NCBI GenBank assembly: GCA_035532215.1
Contig: DATKRK010000402.1
Coordinates: 1-43,448 of the forward strand
DNA length: 43,448 nucleotides
Source: JAICIG01 sp035532215
GTDB taxonomy: Bacteria > Planctomycetota > Planctomycetia > Pirellulales > JAICIG01
Reading direction: 5' to 3'
Numbering within the stretch: the stretch's first letter is position 1; every line of letters starts with the position of its first letter. Under the pieces are notes generated by a model, which was given only the letters and a program-made list of their open reading frames with translations, searched no databases and had not been told where the DNA came from. Position numbers and translations under genes: made by a program. This document shows, in pieces, positions 36,921-43,448 of this stretch.

Positions 36921-39397
36921 GGCTGGTCTCCTGTCGCCGTTCGCATCTGAAAGGGTTCGCTGTTGATCGTTTCGACCAGCAGGGTCGAAAACTTGTCGCC
37001 GTTTTTGTCGAGCGCCGCCAGAATCTTGTCGATGGCGCAGCGGTCGTAATATTCCAACCCGCGGCCCAAGGCGTAGGTCAGTATTTTCTCGGCCAAGGCC
37101 CGGCGGAACAAGTCTTTTTTGCCCTTCAAGATCGCTTTCAGCTCGGCCGGGCCCTGAAATGCCTGGCCGTCGGGCAACTCGCCCGAAGGATCGATGGCGA
37201 ACTCGCCATCCTTGTCTCGCCAGCGGCCAATGGCGTCGTAGTTCTCGAAAGCGAAGCCGATCGGGTCCATCCGCGCGTGGCACGAGGCGCAAATCGCATT
37301 AGCCCGATGTTGTTCCATCCGCTGGCGGAGCGAGCCGGTGAGTTGCTTGGCCTCGTCGAGCTGCGGCACGTCGGGCGGCGGCGGAGGAGGCGGCGTATTG
37401 AGCAATTGATCGAGCACCCACTTGCCGCGCCCGACCGGCGAGGTGCGCGTGGCGTTCGAGGTCAAAGTCAGGATGCTGGCCTGCGTGAGGACGCCGCCGC
37501 GATTGGCCGGCAGCTTGACGCGCTCGAATTCCTGGCCCTTCACGCCTTCGATGCCGTAGTGCCTGGCCAGCCGCTCGTTGACGAAGCTGAAATCGGCGTC
37601 GAGCAAATCGAGAATGCTGCGATCTTCGCGGACGATCGCCTCGAAGAACAGTTCCGTCTCGCGGATCATCGCCGCGCGCAGCTCGTCGTCGAACTCGGGA
37701 AACGTTTGCGGGTCGGGCGAAACTTCCTCGAGCTTGCGAGTCGTCAGCCACTGGCCGGCGAAATTGCGGACGAAGGCCGCGGATTTTTCGTCTTTCAGCA
37801 TCCGCTCGAATTGCGGTTCGAGCTGCGCTCGCAACTGGCCCGCGGCGGCCAAGGCGAACAACTCGTCGTCGGGCATGCTGCTCCAGAGAAAATACGACAG
37901 CCGGCTGGCCAGCTCGTATTCATTCAGCGGATAATCTTGCCCCGGCTTCGCGCCAGGCGGGTCGAGTTCGACACGGAACAAGAAGTAGGGCGAGACCAGC
38001 ACGCGAGTGAGCGCCAGCCGCACCGCGTTTTCGAACGGCTCTTCGGCCGCGATCGCCTGATCGAACAGCTTCAGGCAGCCTTCGATTTCAGCGGCTTCGA
38101 CCGGGCGGCGGAAGGCGCGCGTCGCAAAGCGGGTGGCGATCTCGCGGGCGGCTTCGCGAGGTTCGCGGCCTTCGCCAGGGGCCATGATCCGCTTGTGGCT
38201 TTCCGGCACGACCGGAGGCGGCGGATCGTAAGGCCCATCGAGCGAAATGCTCTTGACGACGAGCAGCCGGTCGCGGTCGTCCGGCTCGCGCGGCGGAGGT
38301 CCGCGGAACCGCCGCCGACGGTCGGCGCGCTCCTCTTCGGGCGTCTTCGGCCGCTCGGGCTTTGCCTCCGTCTCGTCCGTGGCCGGGGATTTTTCGGCAT
38401 CCGGATCGTTCGGGGCGGGCGCGCGGTAGGGATTCAGGAACTCGACGGCGATTCGCCGCGAGCCCGCTTCGACGCGGGCTGTGACTTCGACGATGTTCGG
38501 CTCTTTTGCATCGAGAGGGATCTCGAAGGGTTTGATCTCGGCGTCGTCGATCTTGAACGCGGCGCGGACCGGCTCGTCGCCAAGCTGCTTCGCCGTCGCC
38601 TCGACGCGAAAATGATAATCGCCCCCTTCGAAATACCGCTGCGCGGAGACGGCGCCAGGGCCGTACAAGTAAAAGCCCAAGTCGCGTTTTTCGCCGCCGG
38701 CCGAGCGCGAGGCCCGCAGCCCGCCCAAGGGCGATTTCTCCGGCTTGGGCGGCTCGACGGCGACGATCGCCTGCTCGAGGATCATTTCGGCCGCGTGGAG
38801 ATAGCGTTCCAGCAACAGCGGCGAAACCGAGAGCACGTCGCCGATGTTGTCGAAGCCGTACCCCACGTCATCTTGGGGAAAGTCGGCGGCTGGACGGAAC
38901 TCGACGCCGACCAGGTCGCGGATCGTGTTGTCGTACTCGTTGCGGTTCAGCCGCCTGAGCGTCACCCGGCCGACGGGCTGCGGCCCGGTGCAATCGAAGC
39001 GGGCCAGCGCCTGTTCGATGGCTTTCGTCGCAGCGTCGATTTCGGCGGGTTCCGGCCGCGGGCGGTCTTCGGGCGGCATCTCGCCCCCGCGGATCAACTC
39101 CAGGGCCTTCTCCCACAGCTTGCGGTTCTTTTGCACCGCCTCGTCTTCAGACGGCGCCGCTTGATCGGCGAATGGCGTGAACGACACGTCGCCTTTCCGC
39201 TCGTCGCCGGCGTGGCAGGCGAAGCAGTGTTTTTTGAGGAACGGCACGACGTCGCGCGCGAAGGCGTCGGGTTGAGGAACCGCATCGGCTCGGTCGGGCG
39301 TCTGGGGGGCGTCCGCGCGCGAGACAAATTGGCCGCTCCCCAACACGGCGGCAACGACGAGGAGCGGCAGCGTTTGCGATTTTAGCGAGACTGGCAT
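36917..39397 (-). CDS. planctomycete cytochrome c-type protein (DUF1587/1595/1592/1588/1585)
   Basis: This 826-residue exported protein has a signal peptide (LPLLVVAAVLGSGQFVSRADA). The first haem-binding motif is CFACH in a planctomycete cytochrome c domain (about 50-110). DUF1587 follows (RLNRNEYDNTIRDLVGV), then an inserted carbohydrate-binding-like region with a charged Pro/Glu-rich loop (about 330-370), DUF1595, DUF1592, DUF1588 and DUF1585. A second CxxCH (CASCHARMDPIGFAFENYD) lies in DUF1588. The order is the standard one for this family. It is thought to be an electron-transfer or oxidoreductase partner of DUF1552 proteins, possibly in degradation of complex polysaccharides; that remains inference. 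Confidence 0.94.
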   Translation of the reverse strand: MPVSLKSQTLPLLVVAAVLGSGQFVSRADAPQTPDRADAVPQPDAFARDVVPFLKKHCFACHAGDERKGDVSFTPFADQAAPSEDEAVQKNRKLWEKALELIRGGEMPPEDRPRPEPAEIDAATKAIEQALARFDCTGPQPVGRVTLRRLNRNEYDNTIRDLVGVEFRPAADFPQDDVGYGFDNIGDVLSVSPLLLERYLHAAEMILEQAIVAVEPPKPEKSPLGGLRASRSAGGEKRDLGFYLYGPGAVSAQRYFEGGDYHFRVEATAKQLGDEPVRAAFKIDDAEIKPFEIPLDAKEPNIVEVTARVEAGSRRIAVEFLNPYRAPAPNDPDAEKSPATDETEAKPERPKTPEEERADRRRRFRGPPPREPDDRDRLLVVKSISLDGPYDPPPPVVPESHKRIMAPGEGREPREAAREIATRFATRAFRRPVEAAEIEGCLKLFDQAIAAEEPFENAVRLALTRVLVSPYFLFRVELDPPGAKPGQDYPLNEYELASRLSYFLWSSMPDDELFALAAAGQLRAQLEPQFERMLKDEKSAAFVRNFAGQWLTTRKLEEVSPDPQTFPEFDDELRAAMIRETELFFEAIVREDRSILDLLDADFSFVNERLARHYGIEGVKGQEFERVKLPANRGGVLTQASILTLTSNATRTSPVGRGKWVLDQLLNTPPPPPPPDVPQLDEAKQLTGSLRQRMEQHRANAICASCHARMDPIGFAFENYDAIGRWRDKDGEFAIDPSGELPDGQAFQGPAELKAILKGKKDLFRRALAEKILTYALGRGLEYYDRCAIDKILAALDKNGDKFSTLLVETINSEPFQMRTATGDQP

Positions 39398-39585
39398 TTT
39401 TCCAAGGGGGCAATCAGGCGGCGGTCCGCTCCGAGGCGAAACGTCGTGCTCTTGGCGGGGAGTGCAGGAAAGCCGTATTCTAGTCTACCCCATTGCGTCC
39501 CGACGACGCCATACAGGCAAAGGTGCGACAAAAGACGGGCGAGGTTACAGCGCAATCATTGCCTGAGCCGGCCCAAAGCCCATCG

Positions 39586-40566
39586 CTAAAGCCAGCCGAG
39601 GACTCGCAGATCGTTGCGCGGCTCGTCAAAGCTGCAACTGCCGAACGAAAGCAGCGATCGGCGCCGGACCGACTCGACCTGCTCGAGGGTTGCGGACAGG
39701 CCGTTCCAGCGGAACTCGGGCAAACCGAATTGGAAGCTGGCCGCGCTTTCGTCCTCCACGATCAATTGCACCTCGAAATCCGGCAGATGATGCACGCCGG
39801 CCATCACCGCCGCCGAGAGCAGGTTGACGAATCCGGCCGCGTAGGCTCCGAGCGCAACGTCGTAGTGCGGCAGAGGATGGTGCAAGCCGGCGGTGGCCTT
39901 CCAGCTTACGCCCGCGTCGCGCAGCACGCAGATCGCCCGGGCCAACTCCACGGAGGACAAAAAGGGTTGCGCGGTGATGCCGCCCGTGCGCAGCTTGAAC
40001 GCCATTTTGCCGGCCGGCAAGGCCTTCTGTTTCTGATGCTCGCCCAGATATTTCACGGTCCAGCAGATCAGGTCGCCGCGCACGGCTTCCGCGGCAGGAG
40101 GCGATTCGATAAAGATCGTGGCGGCCGGCGGGGCGGCGCCGGCCAGTTCGTCCAGCAACGGACCGAGCAACTCGCGGAGTTCTCCATAACTTGTCGCGCG
40201 GGTCAACGAATCGGGCAAGGCGACCTCGACGGCGTCGACCTTCGCCGGCAACGGGAAATCGCCGACGGCGCGCAAATCGTCGGCCAGAGTCGTTCGCCAT
40301 TCGGCGGAAGTTGCGCCGCCCGAAAGTACGGCGGCGACCGCCCAGCCATCATTGCCGCCGCTCGACTGCATCTGTTGCTCGATGATTCGCGCCAGTGCCG
40401 GCAATTCAGTCGCCGGGCAAACCAGCCGGCCGAGCATCCAGGCGTCGGGCGCTGCGCGATATTGGAAATAATTCTGCGCCGCTTGCTCCGGGCCGAGCGA
40501 GGCCGGCGGAAAGGCGCCGGCATAGTCGATCGCGCCCTTGAGCAACGCCTGCAAGCTGTCGTTCAT
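39586..40566 (-). CDS. conserved protein of unknown function at the end of the tyrosine-degradation operon
   Basis: This 326-residue cytoplasmic protein begins MNDSLQALLKGAIDYAGAFPPA. Landmarks are LRTGGITAQPFLSSVELA, GVSWKATAGLHHPL and the C-terminal motif LLSFGSCSFDEPRNDL. The repeated strand-helix pattern and KATAGLHHP segment suggest a TIM-barrel-like enzyme, but I cannot assign a reaction. It starts 12 bases after hmgA and is transcribed with it. The pathway after homogentisate dioxygenase needs maleylacetoacetate isomerase and fumarylacetoacetase, and neither is present here. This protein does not look like either family. It could be a new downstream enzyme or an accessory factor. Confidence 0.75.
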   Translation of the reverse strand: MNDSLQALLKGAIDYAGAFPPASLGPEQAAQNYFQYRAAPDAWMLGRLVCPATELPALARIIEQQMQSSGGNDGWAVAAVLSGGATSAEWRTTLADDLRAVGDFPLPAKVDAVEVALPDSLTRATSYGELRELLGPLLDELAGAAPPAATIFIESPPAAEAVRGDLICWTVKYLGEHQKQKALPAGKMAFKLRTGGITAQPFLSSVELARAICVLRDAGVSWKATAGLHHPLPHYDVALGAYAAGFVNLLSAAVMAGVHHLPDFEVQLIVEDESAASFQFGLPEFRWNGLSATLEQVESVRRRSLLSFGSCSFDEPRNDLRVLGWL

Positions 40567-40578
40567 GATTGCCTCGGT

Positions 40579-41748
40579 CTACGTTTCTTTCTCGGATGTC
40601 AGCCACGATCGGGCATAGGAAGAATCTTCGAATTCGACGGCGTCTCGGGTCACGTGCAGCGGTCGGAACGTGTCGAGCATCACGGCCAACTCGTCGGTCC
40701 GCGCTTTGCCGAGCGATTCCTCCACGCGGCCCGGCTGCGGGCCGTGCGGCAAGCCGGCCGGGTGCAGCGTCAGCGAGCCGTATTCGATGCCCTTGCGGCT
40801 CATGAACTCTGCGTTGGCGTAGTACAAGACCTCGTCGCTCATCACGTTCGAATGGTTGTAAGGCACGGGCACGGCATCGGGATGGAAATCGAACAGCCGC
40901 GGCACGAACGAACAGACGACGAAGTTGTCGCCCGCGAACGTCTGGTGTACCGGCGGCGGTTGGTGCAAGCTGCCCACGATCGGCTCGAAGTCGTGGATCG
41001 ACAAGGCCCACGGGTAGTAACAGCCGTCCCAACCGACGACGTCGAACGGGTGATGGTCGAGCGTGACTTCGGTCAACGAATTGTTCTGCTTGATCACCAG
41101 GCGGAATTCGCCCTGCTCGTCGTAGACCGGCAACGAATCCGGCCGGCGGATGTCGCGTTCGCAATAAGGGCTGTGTTCGAGGAACTGGCCGCACTCGTTC
41201 AGATAGCGGGCCGGCGGCCGCACCGGGCTGGCGCTCTCGATCACCAGAAAACGGGTCGCTTCCTCGCCAAGATGATAGCGGTGTAGAATTCCGCGGGGAA
41301 TGACCAAATAATCGCCGGCCCGATACGCTAGTTCGCCCATCTGCGATTCGAGCACGCCGCTGCCTTCGACGACGTAGATCAACTCGTCGCCTTGGGCGTT
41401 GCGGTAGAACGACTGCTCCGAGCGCGCCGGGCGGACGACCGACAGGGCGACGTCGCGATTGAATAACAACGGCGTGCGGCCCAACGTCGAACTGCCGGCC
41501 AACGGCACGCCCGCCAGTCGGAAGTGCCGCATGCGCAAAGCCGCCTCGGGATCGGGCTGCCACTCGACGTGCTTCACCAGCCGGCTCGAATTAACGCTGG
41601 TCGGCGCGCGCAAATGATACAACAGCGTCGCAGGCCCCGAAAAGCCGCGGCTGCCGACCAGGTGCTCGTGATACAAGGCCCCCGCAGGCTGCCGAAACAC
41701 AATATGCCGCTTCCTCGGGACTTCGCCGAGTCGATGATAGAAAGGCAT
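40579..41748 (-). CDS. hmgA: homogentisate 1,2-dioxygenase
   Basis: This is a non-haem Fe(II) ring-cleaving dioxygenase, converting homogentisate to maleylacetoacetate in tyrosine and phenylalanine breakdown. The 389 residues form a cupin fold (GDELIYVVEGSGVLESQMGELAYRAGDYLVIPRGILHRY). Iron-binding residues lie in the C-terminal half around PYNHSNVMSDEVLYY and FMSRKGIEYGSLTLHPAGLPHGPQPG. The length is shorter than the ~430-residue human type but normal for this bacterial group. AGGAGG lies six bases before the ATG. It follows the HPPD gene, with a 175-bp spacer that holds a tandem repeat. Confidence 0.95.
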   Translation of the reverse strand: MPFYHRLGEVPRKRHIVFRQPAGALYHEHLVGSRGFSGPATLLYHLRAPTSVNSSRLVKHVEWQPDPEAALRMRHFRLAGVPLAGSSTLGRTPLLFNRDVALSVVRPARSEQSFYRNAQGDELIYVVEGSGVLESQMGELAYRAGDYLVIPRGILHRYHLGEEATRFLVIESASPVRPPARYLNECGQFLEHSPYCERDIRRPDSLPVYDEQGEFRLVIKQNNSLTEVTLDHHPFDVVGWDGCYYPWALSIHDFEPIVGSLHQPPPVHQTFAGDNFVVCSFVPRLFDFHPDAVPVPYNHSNVMSDEVLYYANAEFMSRKGIEYGSLTLHPAGLPHGPQPGRVEESLGKARTDELAVMLDTFRPLHVTRDAVEFEDSSYARSWLTSEKET

Positions 41749-41848
41749 CCGCGGCCTCCTAGGGTTGGTGGCGTTTTCTTACTGCAGATGGTTGCTAATC
41801 ATTGATCCTGTTCCGCCTCGTCTCGCGTTTCGACGGCAAGCCCCTGGG

Positions 41849-41918
41849 CAAGCAAGACCCTGACGCAAGCAAGACCCTGACGCAAGCAAGACCGGGGGGC
41901 TGACGCCCCCCGCTCGCC
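41849..41918. repeat. 17-bp tandem repeat joined to a GGCTGACGCCCCCC palindrome
   Basis: CAAGCAAGACCCTGACG is repeated at 41849-41865 and 41866-41882, with a partial third copy. It runs into GGGGGGCTGACGCCCCCC and GGCTGACGCCCCCCGCTCGC (41898-41918). The latter closely matches the arm at 12537-12557. It lies just after the HPPD stop and upstream of hmgA. A terminator role is possible, but it would separate the two genes. Confidence 0.75.
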
Positions 41919-41923
41919 TGCCG

Positions 41924-43015
41924 TTACGAGAGATTTCCTCGCTCGGCCTGCTCTCGCTCGATGGCCTCGAACAGCGCTTTGAAATTGCCTTTGCCGAATC
42001 CATCGCAGCCTTCGCGCTGGATGATTTCATAGAACAACGTGGGCCGATCTTCAACTGGTTTCGTGAAAATCTGCAACAGATATCCTTTTTCGTCGCGATC
42101 GACCAGAATCTTCAGTTTGCGAATCGCCTCGCGATCGACGTGGATGTCGCCGACGCGATCCCAGACTAGGTCGTAATAGGCGTCGGGCGTCGCAAGGAAT
42201 TCGATCCCGTTGTTTTGCAGCACCGAGATCGTGTGGATGATGTCGCGCGTCGTCAGCGCAATGTGCTGCACTCCGGCGCCGACGTTGTATTCCAGGTATT
42301 CCTGGATCTGGCTCTTGCGACGGCCGGGCGCCGGCTCGTTGATGGGAAACTTGATGACCGCGTTCGGATCGGCCATGACTTTGCTGCGCAGCGCCGAAAA
42401 CTCGGTCGAAATGTCCTTGTCGTCGAAGCTCATGAACTGGTGGAAGCCGAGCACCTTGTCGTAATAGGCGCCCCAGTCGTTCATCCGCCCGTCTTCGACG
42501 TTGCCGACGATATGGTCGATGCGTTCCAGGCCCGCGCCGGCCGCCGGTTGACGGCGGACGCGGTAGCCCGGCAGGAACGGGCCGTTGTAGTCGGCGATCG
42601 AAATCAGCGAGTGCAGGGTGTCTCCGTAGGCGCGGATTTTCGCGCGGCGCACGCGGCCGAATGAATCGGCGCAATCGTAAGGCGCCATCGCTACCTGCGC
42701 GCCGCGCGTAACGGCGTGCTCGAAGCAGGCGTCGACGTCGTCGACCAGGAAGGCGATGTCGAGCACGCCGTCGCCGTGCCGCCGCAAATGGTCGGCCATC
42801 GGATCATCGGGCGACAGCGGCGTGCTGAGCACCAGCCGAATCTGGCCCTGGTAGAGCACGTACGAGGCCTGATCGCGAACGCCCGTTTCGGGCCCCGCAT
42901 AGGCCAGTTGCGAGAAGCCGAACGCGTGCTGGTAATAGTAAGCGGCTTGCTTGGCGTTGCCCGCCAGCAGCTCGACGTGGTGAATCGCCTTCAAGGGCAA
43001 GGGACCGTCCGCCAT
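41924..43015 (-). CDS. hpd: 4-hydroxyphenylpyruvate dioxygenase
   Basis: This is an Fe(II) dioxygenase turning 4-hydroxyphenylpyruvate into homogentisate. The 363-residue length is standard. Two vicinal-oxygen-chelate domains are visible: domain 1 opens AIHHVELLAGNAKQAAYYYQ, and domain 2 opens ERIDHIVGNVEDGRMNDW. Iron ligands are expected as His in DHIVGNV, His in VQHIALTT and Glu in FYEIIQREG. The ATG at 43015 follows GGAGGC at good spacing; the frame upstream to 43144 is not family sequence. Together with hmgA it makes maleylacetoacetate from tyrosine via the transaminase product. Confidence 0.95.
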   Translation of the reverse strand: MADGPLPLKAIHHVELLAGNAKQAAYYYQHAFGFSQLAYAGPETGVRDQASYVLYQGQIRLVLSTPLSPDDPMADHLRRHGDGVLDIAFLVDDVDACFEHAVTRGAQVAMAPYDCADSFGRVRRAKIRAYGDTLHSLISIADYNGPFLPGYRVRRQPAAGAGLERIDHIVGNVEDGRMNDWGAYYDKVLGFHQFMSFDDKDISTEFSALRSKVMADPNAVIKFPINEPAPGRRKSQIQEYLEYNVGAGVQHIALTTRDIIHTISVLQNNGIEFLATPDAYYDLVWDRVGDIHVDREAIRKLKILVDRDEKGYLLQIFTKPVEDRPTLFYEIIQREGCDGFGKGNFKALFEAIEREQAERGNLS

Positions 43016-43448
43016 GATGCCTCCTTTTCCGAAACGCCGCCGACGGGCGTATCTCAGCCACGCTAGCGGCAAACTCCCATCGCGTATTGGAATTTTAGGG
43101 CAGGCTCTCGAATTCGGGCAAGCCGGCGGCGCAACTATTAGCACTGCGCTCGTTTGAGGCGCAGCCCTGTGGCGCCGACGAGTTCCGGTGGTGATACCAT
43201 TTGAACGGGAGTCAAGGATAAACGCTCCGATACTGTAGGGAACGCCCTCCGTGGCGTTCCGTGAACCCGGTGTTCACCGTCTATCCCGCCTCACGGATCG
43301 CCACGGTGGGCGTTCCGATATGGTTGGACCAGTCAAGGGTGATTGTTTCGCCTTGCGGCGGGTGCTTCATGGCGGATGTTTCACGGTGTTTAGGGAATGG
43401 CCAGGAGACGGAACGCGGCGATGAGTCGGCGACGGTAAATCAGTCTGA
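43016..43448. other. 433-bp gene-free end of the window
   Basis: No convincing gene is present. It should contain the promoter of the HPPD gene. It also contains the inverted repeat at 43239-43316. Confidence 0.5.
43239..43316. repeat. 78-bp inverted repeat with GGAACGCCCTCCGTGGCG arm
   Basis: The left arm (43239-43256) and the right arm (43299-43316) pair at 17 of 18 bases. A smaller hairpin GTGAAC-..-GTTCAC lies inside at 43261-43277. Of the same style as the other intergenic palindromes, but with its own sequence. Confidence 0.8.

Noticed and set aside
36686..39385. An 899-residue plus-strand open frame opposite the DUF1592-type gene
   Set aside because: Shadow frame. The minus strand carries an unmistakable cytochrome protein.

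Overview
The window reads as a chromosomal piece of a planctomycete, probably from the Pirellulales group. The main evidence is a DUF1552 protein overlapping a 'planctomycete cytochrome c' DUF1587/1595/1592/1588/1585 protein, a short 'SLRxLFxxxTxxxxWLGW' membrane-anchor protein, a GC-rich and strongly codon-biased sequence with long antisense shadow ORFs, and many dispersed intergenic palindromes. No rRNA, tRNA, CRISPR array, prophage or complete insertion sequence is visible. Taxonomy is inferred from protein families only.

Layout. 0.1-5.5 kb: a small membrane protein, RecQ helicase and the FtsH protease. 5.5-6.5 kb: a REP-associated tyrosine transposase (RAYT) bracketed by related palindromes. 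6.5-9.2 kb: a compact minus-strand operon (TIM-barrel isomerase, EboC-like UbiA prenyltransferase, TIM-barrel isomerase). 9.2-11.2 kb: a 17-bp minisatellite, a membrane-anchored tyrosine phosphatase and a repeat-rich spacer. 11.2-15.7 kb: an LptF/LptG-type permease, then a histidine kinase/NtrC-type regulator pair whose junction has been reshaped by a palindromic repeat. 15.7-20.3 kb: a small secreted protein, a Uma2-family protein with a coiled-coil tail, the minus-strand cluster proC - unknown - unknown - efpL(yeiP), and two tandem tiny lipoproteins. 20.6-24.8 kb: an oxidoreductase-SelD fusion, and a secreted STN-domain protein that lies between two copies of the selD 3' end. 24.9-31.1 kb: a zinc-ribbon membrane protein, kdsD, kdsC and a very large LptC/LptA-like (OstA) envelope protein. 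31.0-34.8 kb: a degenerate esterase, then hpt with two GT4 glycosyltransferases. 34.9-39.4 kb: planctomycete-specific membrane and cytochrome proteins. 39.6-43.0 kb: a tyrosine-catabolism operon (HPPD, homogentisate dioxygenase, conserved unknown).

How the genes fit together. The Kdo genes kdsD and kdsC, the giant OstA-type protein and the LptF/G permease together indicate a lipopolysaccharide-type outer membrane. kdsD-kdsC-giant mirrors the enterobacterial order kdsD-kdsC-lptC-lptA. The most promising items for follow-up are: this giant Lpt-like fusion; the EboC-like operon; the RAYT with its palindromes and their spread into a minisatellite; the palindrome that extends the histidine kinase and leaves the regulator with an apparent ATC start; the pair of inverted MITE-like elements with perfect 27-bp arms; and the conserved unknown gene at the end of the tyrosine-degradation operon. 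I found no single gene cluster that I can call a wholly new system with confidence.
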